A DNA stretch of 34,973 nucleotides. Source: Acidobacteriota bacterium. Lineage in GTDB: Bacteria; Acidobacteriota; Terriglobia; 20CM-2-55-15. This document shows, piece by piece, positions 9,006 through 19,609 of the stretch (position 1 is its first letter; each line of letters begins with the position of its first letter). The translations under genes and the position numbers were made by a program. The stretch is taken from assembly GCA_003222815.1 (NCBI GenBank), contig QHXC01000421.1:1-34973 (forward strand), in the 5' to 3' direction. The notes beneath the pieces were generated by a model. That model was not told the origin of the DNA. It did no database searches and saw only the letters and a program-made list of their open reading frames with translations.

Positions 9006-9733
9006 GCATCTTTTCCCGATTAACGCATCCGTCCCGGATCGTGTCTCCCGAGCTTGAGACAGCTGAGCAGGTCGAGGCGTTCATCGATTCGCGCGCGCTT
9101 GAATATCCCAGACGGCTTGAAGACGAGTTTGTCGAACGCGCGCTGGCTCTGGGCGTCGGAGGCGGCATGGTGCTCGATGTCGGGACGCGCGTCGGTCTCA
9201 TCGCTCTGAAGATCCTGTGGCACAATGAGAACTTTTATGCGATCGGGATGGATCGCTCGGGCACCATGGTCGAACGGGCGCGTGAGACAGCCATCGCTTG
9301 GGGCCTGGGCGAGCGGGCTTTCTTCCAGGTCGGCGATGCGCGGCGAATGCGATTCAAGACGGCATACTTCGATCTCGTCATTTCCGATTCGACGCTTCAT
9401 TGTTTTGATGATCCCGTTTCGATGCTCCGCGAAATCAGCCGCGTCTTGAAACCGAAGGGCGCGCTCCTCATTCGCGATCTCCAAAGGCCGAACCACCTCA
9501 CAATGGCGAAACACATTGAAGAACATACTGCTCATTATGGCCGAGGTATGCGCCAACATGTCGAAGCGGCTCTGCGTGGAGCCTACACCCGTGTGGAGCT
9601 CGAAGACATCATCCGTGCGTCGGGATTGGAGGGTGTCCGTTTGGTGGAGCTGGACAGGCATTACATGGCCATTGAGCGAACCGGCGAGGGCGATCCGAAC
9701 TCGTGGATCAAAGCACGGGAGCAATATCTCTAG
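9002..9733 (+). CDS. Class I SAM-dependent methyltransferase
   Basis: VLDVGTRVGLIALKI, FDLVISDSTLHCFDDPVSMLREISRVLKPKGALLIRDL. Confidence 0.85.
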   Translation: MSIFSRLTHPSRIVSPELETAEQVEAFIDSRALEYPRRLEDEFVERALALGVGGGMVLDVGTRVGLIALKILWHNENFYAIGMDRSGTMVERARETAIAWGLGERAFFQVGDARRMRFKTAYFDLVISDSTLHCFDDPVSMLREISRVLKPKGALLIRDLQRPNHLTMAKHIEEHTAHYGRGMRQHVEAALRGAYTRVELEDIIRASGLEGVRLVELDRHYMAIERTGEGDPNSWIKAREQYL

Positions 9734-10986
9734 TGGAGAAGATTCTCATTATTGGCGGAAATGCGGCAGGTTTGACTGCTGCATCCCGAGCCAGGCGACT
9801 GGATCCGCGGCTGAATATCACGGTGCTTGAAAAGAGTCCCTACATTTCCTATAGCACCTGTGGGATCCCTTATTACTTCGCCGGTATGACCACGGCCGAC
9901 GAACTGGTGTCGTACACGCCGGAGTCCTTCGAGAGAGAACGCGGGATCAAAGTTCATAACCACACTTGCGTGAATGAAATCGTCCCTTCCCGCAAGCGCG
10001 TGTTCGCAACGCGCACGGACACGGGCGAGCATGCCGAATTTTCCTATGAGCGCCTGCTCATTGCGACTGGTGTCAAACCGAAGCTCCCCGATATCCCTGG
10101 CACGGACCTCCGGAACGTTTTCACGATCATCGATCTACAGGATGCAATCCGGATCAAGGAGGCACGCCAGCCTCAGGTTCTGCCGGGCATTGACCGGGAC
10201 ATGGCGCAAATCATCGAGTACGAAGTGCAGCGCTTTGGCGTCAGGCTTTCGGTCGGATCCCGAGTCCTGGCGCTGGTCGGAAGCGATGGACACGTTACCG
10301 GCGTCAAAGCAGCAAGCGGTTTGGGCATCGAGCCGGCTGATATGGTACTGCTCGACACTGGTGTTGTACCGAACGTGGACCTTGCGCGCGAAGCAGGCAT
10401 TCAGACCGGCGTAACCGGCGCGATATCCGTCAATTCCCACATGGAAACGAACGTGCCAGGAATCTTTGCAGCAGGAAACTGTGCTGAGACCTATTGTTCT
10501 ATTCGACAGCGGCCGATACTTCACTACATCGGAACTGTCGCCGCGAAGCAAGGGCGCATCGCCGGTGAGAACATAGCGGCGCGGCGAACCAAATTCCTGG
10601 GTGCGATCGGCACGACCGTGCTCAAGGTCTTTGATCTGGCAGTCGCTCGTACCGGCTTGAGCTCGGAGCAGGCGGCAGCCGACAGTATTCCCGTGGTTTC
10701 AGCGCGCATCGAGGCGCTCGACAGGGCGGCGTATTACCCTACCGCGCGCAAGATCTGGGTGAAGCTGATCGCCAATCGCGAGAGCCGTAGACTTGTTGGA
10801 GCTCAGGTTGTCGGCTACGGCGAGGCTTCCAAACGGATCGACGTCGCGGCTACGGCCATCACGGCCGGCATGAGAGTCGACGATCTGGCACAGGTCGATC
10901 TGGCCTATTCCCCGCCCTATGGCAATCTCTGGGACCCTCTGCTGGTCGCGGCTCAAGCAGTGTTGAGAAAAATGTCAATGTGGTAG
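9733..10986 (+). CDS. FAD-dependent oxidoreductase, CoA-disulfide reductase/NADH oxidase-like, lacking the usual central NAD(P)H Rossmann motif
   Basis: ILIIGGNAAGLTAASRARR, SYSTCGIPYYFAG redox Cys motif, IFAAGNCAE; GTG overlaps upstream TAG. Confidence 0.8.
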   Translation: MEKILIIGGNAAGLTAASRARRLDPRLNITVLEKSPYISYSTCGIPYYFAGMTTADELVSYTPESFERERGIKVHNHTCVNEIVPSRKRVFATRTDTGEHAEFSYERLLIATGVKPKLPDIPGTDLRNVFTIIDLQDAIRIKEARQPQVLPGIDRDMAQIIEYEVQRFGVRLSVGSRVLALVGSDGHVTGVKAASGLGIEPADMVLLDTGVVPNVDLAREAGIQTGVTGAISVNSHMETNVPGIFAAGNCAETYCSIRQRPILHYIGTVAAKQGRIAGENIAARRTKFLGAIGTTVLKVFDLAVARTGLSSEQAAADSIPVVSARIEALDRAAYYPTARKIWVKLIANRESRRLVGAQVVGYGEASKRIDVAATAITAGMRVDDLAQVDLAYSPPYGNLWDPLLVAAQAVLRKMSMW

Positions 10987-11023
10987 AATGCCCGCCAGCT
11001 TTCGTAAGGAGCATTGACCAAAA

Positions 11024-12154
11024 ATGAAGCTAAGTCTTCTCCGATTAATGGCTGCAATACTGGCGCTGGCTGCCCCCGCCATTGCCGAACGAGCGGAACT
11101 CTCAGGCGCAGGTCTCGAAAAAAGAGTGGATTTCTGGAAGAAGGTTTACACGCAGTATGGGGAAGATGACGTGATCATCCACGATCGCGTCCAGGTGAAC
11201 CTGATCTACGATGTCGCAACAGAATCCGACGAGTCTTCAAGAATCGCCGCCGTCGAGAGAGCTCTGGACGAGATCCGGAATAACCTGGATACACCTGAAG
11301 ACTTGAATCCCGCTGCGAAGCAGATTCGCGATGCGATCGCCGGCTACGGTCTCCCGGTCTCCGCATCCGTTCTGCAGGAACTGCGTGACAATGTTCACAC
11401 GCAGCTTGGAATAAAGGAGCGTTTCCGTCGGGGGATCATCCGGTCCGGCCGGTATGTTGCCGGTTTCCAGGAAATCTTGACAAAACAAGGCTTACCGGAA
11501 GAACTCGCGCTTCTGCCCTTGGTCGAATCATCGTTTGAAAATCGATCGTTCTCCAAGGCAGGCGCGGCGGGAATCTGGCAATTCACTCGAAGCACCGGCC
11601 GGCTCTATCTTCGCGTCAACCGCAAGCTGGATGACCGGCTCGATCCTATGAAGTCCACTCAGGCTGCTGCACGTTTGCTTAACGACAACTACAAGGCGCT
11701 TGGGTCCTGGCCTCTGGCCATCACGGCCTATAACCACGGCCGCGCCGGCATGCTGCGGGCGCAGAATGAGGTTGGGTCCGAAATCACGTCCATCATCAAC
11801 GAATACCGCGGACCGCTGTTCGGCTATGCTTCAATGAATTTCTATTCCGAGTTTCTGGCTGCTGTGGAGGTCTATCAAAATTACGAGCAGTACTTTGGAC
11901 AATTGACGCTGGACAAGCCGTCCGTGAAACAGGCGGTTTTGACGTCCACCACCTCAAAGACGGCGACATCCGCCGCGCCAAGAAGAAAGGTGCAAACCGC
12001 CAAGACGTCCCCGGCCGATAAATACAGAGTGCGCAAGGGCGACACTCTTTGGGATATTGCACAGCGTTTTGGCACGAGCATCCGTGACTTGATGGAACGG
12101 AACAACCTGCAGAATTCGGCAATCCACGCCGGACAGATCCTTTTGGTAAAGTAA
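11024..12154 (+). CDS. Lytic transglycosylase with LysM domain (MltD-like)
   Basis: Signal peptide, LPLVESSFENRSFSKAGAAGIWQFTRSTGRLY, C-terminal YRVRKGDTLWDIAQRFGTSIRDLMERNNLQNSAIHAGQILLV. Confidence 0.9.
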   Translation: MKLSLLRLMAAILALAAPAIAERAELSGAGLEKRVDFWKKVYTQYGEDDVIIHDRVQVNLIYDVATESDESSRIAAVERALDEIRNNLDTPEDLNPAAKQIRDAIAGYGLPVSASVLQELRDNVHTQLGIKERFRRGIIRSGRYVAGFQEILTKQGLPEELALLPLVESSFENRSFSKAGAAGIWQFTRSTGRLYLRVNRKLDDRLDPMKSTQAAARLLNDNYKALGSWPLAITAYNHGRAGMLRAQNEVGSEITSIINEYRGPLFGYASMNFYSEFLAAVEVYQNYEQYFGQLTLDKPSVKQAVLTSTTSKTATSAAPRRKVQTAKTSPADKYRVRKGDTLWDIAQRFGTSIRDLMERNNLQNSAIHAGQILLVK

Positions 12155-12161
12155 AAAGTTT

Positions 12162-12244
12162 AGCCGCGAATTGCGCGAATTACGCGAATGGATTTCCCGA
12201 GAACCCATTTCGCGTAATTCGCGTAATTCGGGCAATTCGCGACT
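12162..12244. repeat. Palindromic intergenic repeat built of 9-mers (CGCGAATTR), 3 units on the left arm and 4 on the right
   Basis: AGCCGCGAATTGCGCGAATTACGCGAATGG ... CCCATTTCGCGTAATTCGCGTAATTCGGGCAATTCGCGACT. Confidence 0.9.
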
Positions 12245-12277
12245 AGAATTTCCCAACCAAATTGGGAGGAGCAGCAC

Positions 12278-13096
12278 ATGACAACCACACGGCGTCGTTT
12301 CCTCACGGGAGCCAGTATTGCTGCAGCAGGGATGCTAGTGGGACCTTCCGGTACGCTGATGGGCCAACAGAGTCCGGCGTCGGCTGGCCCGGCCGATCCT
12401 GGGTTAATTGAAGATCTGGTTGCCGCCTATCGGATTCTTGCTCAGGAAGGCATCATGGACGCATACGGGCACGTGAGCGCTCGGCATAATCGGGATGCCA
12501 ATCGATTTTTCATGTCGCGTTCGTTGGCGCCCGCGCTCGTCACGGCAGATGACCTGATCGAGTACGATCTCGACAGCAATCCAGTGAACTTGAAGGGCCG
12601 CGCACAGTATTCCGAACGATTCATCCACTCCGAGATCTACAAGGCGCGGCCCGACGTGCGAGCGGTGGCACATAGCCACTCTCCCTCAATCGTGCCATTT
12701 GGCGTGAGTTCGGTCCCGATTCGCCCTGTGTACCACATGGCGGCGTTCATTGGTGATGGCTTGCCCATATTCGACATTCGTAAGGCCGTGGGAATGACCG
12801 ACATGCTGGTGAGCAACGCCGTGCGCGGCCGTGCGCTGGCCCAGGCGCTTGGGAACAAAGTGGCGGTCCTCATGAGAGGACATGGCATGGCTGTCGTCGG
12901 GCCGGCCCTGCCCTACGCCGTAGGCAGGAGCATTTATCTGGAGCTGAACGCGAGAGTTCAGGCCCAGGCGATGGGTTTGGGCGGCGGCGTTACATACCTT
13001 GATCCCGAGGAGGCGCGCAAGGTGATGGAATCTGGCGAGAATCGCGGATATGAGCGCCCGTGGGAACTCTGGAAGATGAAGGCCTTGGGAAAATGA
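12278..13096 (+). CDS. Class II aldolase/adducin family protein with Tat signal peptide
   Basis: TTTRRRFLTGASIAAAGML Tat signal; AYGHVSARH, HSEIYKARPDVRAVAHSHS, MRGHGMAVVG. Confidence 0.85.
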   Translation: MTTTRRRFLTGASIAAAGMLVGPSGTLMGQQSPASAGPADPGLIEDLVAAYRILAQEGIMDAYGHVSARHNRDANRFFMSRSLAPALVTADDLIEYDLDSNPVNLKGRAQYSERFIHSEIYKARPDVRAVAHSHSPSIVPFGVSSVPIRPVYHMAAFIGDGLPIFDIRKAVGMTDMLVSNAVRGRALAQALGNKVAVLMRGHGMAVVGPALPYAVGRSIYLELNARVQAQAMGLGGGVTYLDPEEARKVMESGENRGYERPWELWKMKALGK

Positions 13097-13596
13097 ACAC
13101 CCAGGAGATTCAAACCCTATTCACCTACAACGATTGGGCGAATCGTCGCATCCTCGCCGCGGTGCGTGGCCTGGAAGCGCAGGATTTCATCCGGGATCTT
13201 CGGACCAGCTATAGCTCCGTGCGAGGAACCCTTGTACACGTCCTATGGGCCGAATGGCTGTGGCTGCAGCGATGGCAGGGCGAGTCGCCCAAGCGGGTGT
13301 TTGTCACCGAAGAGTTCCCCGACGCGGCAGCCATCGAAGCAGCTTGGACAGCTCTCGCGCGTGACCAGCAAACCTTCGTCAACAACCTTACCGATGAACG
13401 TTTGAAGAACCGGATCTCCTACGAAAATCGTCGCGGCGAGCGTTGGGAATATCCACTCGTCCACATGATGCAGCATCTCGTGAATCATTCCACCTATCAT
13501 CGGGGCCAAGTCGTGACACTTCTGAGACAGCTTGGCCACACGCCACCCGCGACGGATTTTCTGGTTTTTCTCGACGAAGCGGGATTCCCCTCCTGA
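13093..13596 (+). CDS. DinB family protein
   Basis: YNDWANRRILAAV, HVLWAEWLWLQRW, HMMQHLVNHSTYHRGQVVTLLRQLGH. Confidence 0.88.
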   Translation: MNTQEIQTLFTYNDWANRRILAAVRGLEAQDFIRDLRTSYSSVRGTLVHVLWAEWLWLQRWQGESPKRVFVTEEFPDAAAIEAAWTALARDQQTFVNNLTDERLKNRISYENRRGERWEYPLVHMMQHLVNHSTYHRGQVVTLLRQLGHTPPATDFLVFLDEAGFPS

Positions 13597-13684
13597 AACA
13601 GGAAGGCAGGCCGCGCCATCAAGAAAATGCCACGAAACCACCATTGAAGGCGCAGCCACCCCTCCTTTGCAAGGAAGGGAATCC
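13582..13684. mobile_element. 103-bp MITE-like/paired-palindrome element with about 36-bp imperfect terminal inverted repeats
   Basis: Left GGATTCCCCTCCTGAAACAGGAAGGCAGGCCGCGCC vs reverse complement of right GGATTCCCTTCCTTGCAAAGGAGGGGTGGCTGCGCC, about 27/36 ungapped identity by eye. Confidence 0.6.
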
Positions 13685-13720
13685 GTACTCACTTTCTCTC
13701 TCGCCGCGTAAAATCGGACA

Positions 13721-15292
13721 ATGCATTCCGAGGACGGGAACAGAGACCATATTATTGTCGGCGTTATAGCCTCAGTAATCATCGTTAATGCGTTCCTGTT
13801 CTTTCTCTCTCGACGTCAGACCTTCGTGCACATCGACGCGATCGCGCACGTCAACAAAGCGCGCGGACTTTTCGACAATTTCACGCCGGGACTCCGCCAA
13901 CTGGGTACGGTTTGGCTGCCGCTGCCGCACATCCTGATTGCGCCTTTAGCGGCGATCGATGTGCTGTGGAGGAACGGCGCAGCCGGAAGCTTGCTGAGCG
14001 TGATTTGTTACATCGGAACGAGCGTCTTGCTGTTTTTGATCGGTTACCGCTGGACGGGGGCGCGTGTCGTGGGTTGGATTGCGTTTCTTCTCTTCGGTTT
14101 GAATCCACGGTTGATCTACCTCTTCACAACTCCGATGACCGAACCTCTCATGGTGTTTTGCGCCGCCGGCCTTCTTTATTGCCTGATGCGTTGGGCCGAA
14201 GAAGGAAGCTGGACGGCATTCGGCATGGCCTCACTGATGACTTTTGCCGGAACGCTGACTCGATATGAAGGTTGGGCGATTGCGGCGGCCGCAGTCCTGC
14301 TGATTCCCATTCTGGCCCGAAGAAAACGAGTCGCGTCGTCAATTCTATTCGCCGGAGCCGCCGCGACGGGGCCGCTGCTGTGGATGGTGTTCAACATGGT
14401 CTACTTCGAGGATCCACTCATGTTCGCCTACGGCCTGGGCTCCGCTCAGGACTACGCCAACGGCAAAACATATCCGACTGCCGGCAAGTGGTTGGAATCG
14501 GTGGCGGCGTACTCGATCGACGTTGCATACTGCTTGAACCCGGCAGTGGTGTGGCTTGCGCTCGCGGGTTTCGTCCTCAGTCTGATTCTGCTCGAACGCT
14601 GGCGCTGGCGGCATACGTTGCTGTTGAGTTCGAGTGGGTTCGCGGTCTTTGCGTTCTACGTCTACAATCTGTATTCGAACGCGGTGCCCGTCCTGCTGCC
14701 GGGCATGCTGAAGCAGGACCGGCAATCCGTATTCAACGTCCGGTATGGCGCCGTCATGGCTGCCACAATTCCACTGTTTGCTGCATTATTTGTCTTTCTT
14801 GTCTTACGCCTGGTTGAGCACCACCGTCTGTTCAGCGTACTCCTGCTCGCTCCGCTCGTTTTGCCGGATCCGATTCCTCCGCCAAGCCGCGAATCGATCG
14901 ACCAGCAATTCACCCGGAACCTCTTCTACACCGAGGCGATCCACAACCAAAGTTTCTGGATGCCTCCTTTTGTGGAGATCGCGCAGAAGTTGAAGTCGGA
15001 TATGGAAGCCAGGCAGGACCAGAGCAGTTTGATTCTCACCAACACGCGCATCATTCATGTTGTCGTGTGGGCGGTCGATATTCCCATGCGTCGGTTCGTC
15101 CACGAAATGAACAAGGGATACTGGGAACGAAATTTTTCAGACATCGACCCCAAGATCCGATGGGTGATCACTGAAGAAGGTGACCAGCTTTGGCACGGGC
15201 AGGGAAAATTCCTTCAGCGCAATTTCTTTGAAGTCGCGAGCGCTACGACGCCCACGACGGGGACAGTGCACCTGTATCGGAGGCCGGATTAG
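13721..15292 (+). CDS. GT39-like (ArnT/PMT-type) multi-pass membrane glycosyltransferase
   Basis: HIDAIAHVNKARGLFDNFTPGLRQLGTVWLPLPHIL N-terminal acidic motif plus many TM segments. Confidence 0.65.
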   Translation: MHSEDGNRDHIIVGVIASVIIVNAFLFFLSRRQTFVHIDAIAHVNKARGLFDNFTPGLRQLGTVWLPLPHILIAPLAAIDVLWRNGAAGSLLSVICYIGTSVLLFLIGYRWTGARVVGWIAFLLFGLNPRLIYLFTTPMTEPLMVFCAAGLLYCLMRWAEEGSWTAFGMASLMTFAGTLTRYEGWAIAAAAVLLIPILARRKRVASSILFAGAAATGPLLWMVFNMVYFEDPLMFAYGLGSAQDYANGKTYPTAGKWLESVAAYSIDVAYCLNPAVVWLALAGFVLSLILLERWRWRHTLLLSSSGFAVFAFYVYNLYSNAVPVLLPGMLKQDRQSVFNVRYGAVMAATIPLFAALFVFLVLRLVEHHRLFSVLLLAPLVLPDPIPPPSRESIDQQFTRNLFYTEAIHNQSFWMPPFVEIAQKLKSDMEARQDQSSLILTNTRIIHVVVWAVDIPMRRFVHEMNKGYWERNFSDIDPKIRWVITEEGDQLWHGQGKFLQRNFFEVASATTPTTGTVHLYRRPD

Positions 15293-15295
15293 TTA

Positions 15296-15347
15296 CCCAT
15301 TACGCCAGTTACGCCAACGTTCGTGTGATTGGCGTAATTCGCGGCTT
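15296..15347. repeat. Member of the AGCCGCGAATTACGC palindrome family between convergent genes
   Basis: CCATTACGCCAGTTACGCCAACG...ATTGGCGTAATTCGCGGCT. Confidence 0.75.
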
Positions 15348-17295
15348 AGAGGTTTTCGATTTCCACGGGTGCAATTTCATCCGCCCGCGTAAACCCGAAG
15401 ATGCGGGAGTAGAAATACAATTCGGCTTCGATGGAGCGTTGGATGTTGGCTCCTTCACGGAAGCCGTGGCCCTCGGTTGGGAACGCGACGTAGGCAAAGG
15501 GCAGCTGTTTGGCGCGCAACGCCGCGATCATGATTTCGGCCTGCGACGGCGGCACGACCTTATCTTCCAGCCCCTGGAGGAGAATGACCGGGCAGGACAA
15601 CCGATCCGAAAAGTGCACAGGGGACCGCTGGCGGTAAAGTTCTGCGGCCTCCGGATAGGGTCCTACCAGTCCCTCTTCATATCGCGATTCGAACTTGTGC
15701 GTGTCCTGGGCAAGCGCGGTCAAGTCCGCAACGCCGTAATAGCTGGCGCCGGCGGCGAAGACATTGTGGAACACCAGCGCGCACAGCGTGGTGTAGCCAC
15801 CCGCGCTTCCGCCGCGAATAGCCATGCGTTGGCCGTCGACGTCGCCGCGCCTCTCGAGATATCGAGCCGCATTGACGCAGTCATCCACATCGACGATTCC
15901 CCACTGGCCCCTGAGCCGTTCCCGATACGCACGGCCGTAGCCCGCACTGCCGCCATAATTCACATCCACGACGGCAAAGCCTCGTGTGGTCCAGTACTGG
16001 ACCGACAACCGAAGTGCGGAAGTCGTCGCGCTGGTCGGACCACCATGGCTGATGACCAGCAGCGGGGGGCGGTCGCCGGCAGGAGCAGCGAAGTCCTTGT
16101 TCTTTGGCGGGTAAAAAAGCGCAAACGCAGTAAGACCATTCGAAGTCGGGAACTCGATCGGCTCGGGTTCGGAAAGATATCCCGGATCGATCTGTGTCTG
16201 GAGACTGCGTCTCAGCACCCGAAACCGGCTGCTGCCGATGTCCAGCGCCGCCACCTCCTGAGCTTTCGATGGCGATGCCGCGGCAACAAACACGGTGTCT
16301 ACGCCGTCGGATCGAATGCTTCCGAACGTCGTATATGGCGCCTCAAGCGTGTTGACCTTCCCGGAAACCGTATCGATAACGGCGAGATAATCGAGGCCGT
16401 TACTGCTATACACGCACGCAATTCGTCCATCTGACAGGAATGCGTAACGAGAATACCCAAAATTCCACTGAGGCAGGCCAATCTCAGCCTCGACCTGGAA
16501 AATTGGAACAATCCGGCCCCGCCCCTCCGCGTAAAGATTCCACCAGCCTGTGCGGTCCGAAACGAAGTGGAGCGTTCCATCCGAAGCCCAAGCCGGCTGA
16601 AAGATCGATTCGGCGGGACTACCAGCCACATGGCGAGCATGGGAAACGGCGCCACTCGGCGCCAGATCTCCTACCCATAATTCCGTGCCGTCCCACGGCA
16701 TCTGTGGATGTTTCCAGCAGGTCCAGGCCAAGCGGCGGCCATCGGGGCTGATTCGGGGAAACGAGTAAAAATCGTAGCCCGACAGGATGACGTTTGCTTC
16801 GGCCGAGCCATCCGCCGGCACCGCGACTACCTCATTGATGGCTTCGCGGTCTTCTTCATGTCTTTCGCGGATACAAATGATCGTCTTTCCATCCGGCGTT
16901 ACGCGGCCATCGGCGTATCGCAGGCTAGCCGGTGACGACGGGTCAGGCGTAATCGGCCGTGGCGCGTCTCCGGGATCCTGTCGATACAGACGCTGATCCC
17001 TGAAATTCGAGAAGAATAGGATGTCGTGGTGAACGAAGTATGCCCCGCCGCCATATTCGTGAGCACGGGTGCGCGCGTTGAAGCCCTGCGGAATGACATC
17101 GGCGGGTTTTCCGTCATTTCCATCTGCGGCACAGCGAACGACAACGACGCGGCCCGCCTCGTCGGGACGGCTCTCGAGCCAGTAGACGTGCCCATTGGAA
17201 AACTCCGGCTCACTGAAGGTAATGCCCGATGACGTCAACAGCGCGCTCGTGATCGGCGATGACCACGAACCGTAAGGAGCGGTGACCCGGATCAT
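15346..17295 (-). CDS. S9 family prolyl oligopeptidase/dipeptidyl-aminopeptidase
   Basis: [48 protein letters not shown] nucleophile motif, [21 protein letters not shown]. Confidence 0.9.
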   Translation of the reverse strand: MIRVTAPYGSWSSPITSALLTSSGITFSEPEFSNGHVYWLESRPDEAGRVVVVRCAADGNDGKPADVIPQGFNARTRAHEYGGGAYFVHHDILFFSNFRDQRLYRQDPGDAPRPITPDPSSPASLRYADGRVTPDGKTIICIRERHEEDREAINEVVAVPADGSAEANVILSGYDFYSFPRISPDGRRLAWTCWKHPQMPWDGTELWVGDLAPSGAVSHARHVAGSPAESIFQPAWASDGTLHFVSDRTGWWNLYAEGRGRIVPIFQVEAEIGLPQWNFGYSRYAFLSDGRIACVYSSNGLDYLAVIDTVSGKVNTLEAPYTTFGSIRSDGVDTVFVAAASPSKAQEVAALDIGSSRFRVLRRSLQTQIDPGYLSEPEPIEFPTSNGLTAFALFYPPKNKDFAAPAGDRPPLLVISHGGPTSATTSALRLSVQYWTTRGFAVVDVNYGGSAGYGRAYRERLRGQWGIVDVDDCVNAARYLERRGDVDGQRMAIRGGSAGGYTTLCALVFHNVFAAGASYYGVADLTALAQDTHKFESRYEEGLVGPYPEAAELYRQRSPVHFSDRLSCPVILLQGLEDKVVPPSQAEIMIAALRAKQLPFAYVAFPTEGHGFREGANIQRSIEAELYFYSRIFGFTRADEIAPVEIENL

Positions 17296-18566
17296 ATCTC
17301 TAACGCTCTGGTTGCGGCACTGACGGTTTGGTCGATGTCCGATTCCGTATGCGCCGCGGAGATAAACACGGCCTCGAATTGCGACGACGGCAAATAAATA
17401 CCTTGATCGATCATCGCGTGAAAGAACCGGCTGAACCGTTTGGTATCCGATGTTCTCGCCGATTGAAAATCGGTCACTTCACGATCGGTAAAGAAGAACG
17501 TAAGCATGGATCCTACTCGATTCACCCGGACCTGAATGCCAGCCTTCCCTGCAGCTTCGATTACACCTCGCTCGAGCCGGGCGCCAAGCGCTTCGAGCCT
17601 GTCGTAGGGACTGTCCTTTTGGAGCCGTTTCAACGTGGCCAAGCCGGCAGATACGGCCAGTGGATTGCCGGACAGCGTGCCGGCCTGATAAATGGGTCCA
17701 GCCGGAGCGATTCGATCCATGATTTCAGCGCGGCCGCCGTAAGCTCCGACGGGCAGCCCGCCTCCGATCACCTTGCCCATGGTTGTGAGGTCCGGCTGAA
17801 CGCCGTAGCGCTGTTGCGCGCCACCGAGCGCAACCCGGAAGCCGGTCATCACCTCGTCAAAAATTAGAATGCTGCCGGACCGTTTGGTCAAATTGCGAAG
17901 CAACTCGAGGTATCCCGGGCGCGGTTCCACGCAACCCATATTGCCAGCGACGGGCTCGATGATCACACAGGCGATCTGGCTCCCACGCCGGTCGAACTCG
18001 GATTTCAACGCATTCGAGTCGTTAAAAGGAAGTACCGATGTCAGCTCAGCCAGGCTCGACGGCACGCCTGGACTATCGGGAAGCCCCAGCGTTGCAACAC
18101 CCGAGCCAGCGCGTACCAGAAGACTGTCGCCGTGTCCGTGATAGCAGCCATCAAATTTGATAATCCGTTCGCGCCCCGTGAATCCGCGCGCCAGCCGAAT
18201 GGCGCTCATCGTCGCTTCAGTTCCGGAGCTGACGAGCCGGACTTTTTCCACCGAGGGAAGAAGTTGGGTAATCAGTTCGGCGAGCTCGACTTCACGCTCT
18301 GTTGGCGCGCCGAAGGAAGTGCCGATCGCCAACACCTGATTTAGCGCTTCGATCACCTCGGGCGAACGATGCCCAAAAATCAGCGGTCCCCAGGAGCCCA
18401 CATAATCGATGTACTCTTTACCATCGACATCCCAGATACGGGATCCATTTCCGCGCTGGATGAACAACGGTTTTCCACCGACGGCCTGAAATGCGCGTAC
18501 GGGCGAGTTCACGCCTCCCGGAATCACGCGCTGTGCGCGATGGAAGAGATCTTCGGAACGATTCAT
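17292..18566 (-). CDS. hemL: Glutamate-1-semialdehyde 2,1-aminomutase
   Basis: [58 protein letters not shown]. Confidence 0.95.
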   Translation of the reverse strand: MNRSEDLFHRAQRVIPGGVNSPVRAFQAVGGKPLFIQRGNGSRIWDVDGKEYIDYVGSWGPLIFGHRSPEVIEALNQVLAIGTSFGAPTEREVELAELITQLLPSVEKVRLVSSGTEATMSAIRLARGFTGRERIIKFDGCYHGHGDSLLVRAGSGVATLGLPDSPGVPSSLAELTSVLPFNDSNALKSEFDRRGSQIACVIIEPVAGNMGCVEPRPGYLELLRNLTKRSGSILIFDEVMTGFRVALGGAQQRYGVQPDLTTMGKVIGGGLPVGAYGGRAEIMDRIAPAGPIYQAGTLSGNPLAVSAGLATLKRLQKDSPYDRLEALGARLERGVIEAAGKAGIQVRVNRVGSMLTFFFTDREVTDFQSARTSDTKRFSRFFHAMIDQGIYLPSSQFEAVFISAAHTESDIDQTVSAATRALEI

Positions 18567-18603
18567 GGATGACAATCCGCGTATTCCGTGCAATCCGCGG
18601 CTA
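18567..18603. repeat. Half-copy of the AGCCGCGGATT family filling the hemB-hemL spacer
   Basis: Reverse strand TAGCCGCGGATTGCACGGAATACGCGGATTGTC; includes the hemB stop codon. Confidence 0.65.
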
Positions 18604-19569
18604 GAGTATTTTCGCCAATTCCAGAGCGTAATACGTAATCAGGATATCCGCGCCGGCCCGCTTGATGGCTGTGGTCGCTTCGAGAATCATTCGTTCGCGC
18701 TCGATCCAACCTGCGCGAGCGGCGGCTTCGATCATGGCATACTCACCGCTGACCTGGTAAGCAGCGAGGGGCACATCAAACTGATCACGGGCTCTTGCAA
18801 TGATATCGAGATAAGCAAGGGCTGGTTTGACCATGATAATGTCCGCGCCTTCTTCGATATCGAGCGCAATTTCCCGCAGAGCTTCGCGTGCATTCGGCGG
18901 GTCCATTTGATAACTACGCCGGTCGCCGAACTTTGGCGTAGAGCCTGCGGCTTCGCGAAACGGCCCGTAGAAGCCCGACGCATATTTGGCTGCGTAGGAC
19001 ATGAGCGGCGCATTCAAGAAACCTTCGGAGTCCAGAGCGCGCCGGATCGCCGCAACGCGTCCGTCCATCATGTCCGACGGCGCGACCATATCTGCGCCGG
19101 CCCGCACGTGACTGACGGCCGTGTCGGCAAGCAGCTTCAGGGTGGGATCATTCTGGACGTCATTATGTTTGATGACGCCGCAGTGACCGTGAACCGTGTA
19201 TTCACACAAGCATACGTCGGTGATCAGAAGAAGGTCACGAACGTTCTCGCGTATTGCACGAAGCGCCTTCTGAACGATGCCATTCTCGTCGTAGGCGTCG
19301 GACGCCAAATCATCCTTCTCCTCGGGAATCCCAAATAGAAGAATTCCGGCAATGCCCGCCTGCTCCACCTCTCGGGCAACCTGGACGGCGTTGTCGATGG
19401 AAAGATTGTATTGGCCCGGCATCGATCCAACTTCGTTTCGCACCTTGTCGCCCGGACAAACAAAAATCGGATAGATCATGGATTCCGGTGACAACCTCGT
19501 CTCCCGGACCAAATTCCGCAAGCGCTCACTACGCCGGAGCCGGCGCATCCGATGTGTTGGAAAAGGCAT
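18601..19569 (-). CDS. hemB: Porphobilinogen synthase (delta-aminolevulinic acid dehydratase)
   Basis: [65 protein letters not shown]. Confidence 0.95.
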   Translation of the reverse strand: MPFPTHRMRRLRRSERLRNLVRETRLSPESMIYPIFVCPGDKVRNEVGSMPGQYNLSIDNAVQVAREVEQAGIAGILLFGIPEEKDDLASDAYDENGIVQKALRAIRENVRDLLLITDVCLCEYTVHGHCGVIKHNDVQNDPTLKLLADTAVSHVRAGADMVAPSDMMDGRVAAIRRALDSEGFLNAPLMSYAAKYASGFYGPFREAAGSTPKFGDRRSYQMDPPNAREALREIALDIEEGADIIMVKPALAYLDIIARARDQFDVPLAAYQVSGEYAMIEAAARAGWIERERMILEATTAIKRAGADILITYYALELAKIL

Positions 19570-19609
19570 AAAGGAAATTGCGGATTTCCGAAATCCGGAA
19601 TCCGAAATC

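Noticed and set aside
12162-12244. CRISPR array
   Set aside because: The repeats are 9-nt units in an inverted pair without regular unique spacers.
15325-16434. 369-aa plus-strand ORF
   Set aside because: Antisense to the well-supported S9 peptidase; the composition looks like a shadow ORF and has no recognisable motif.
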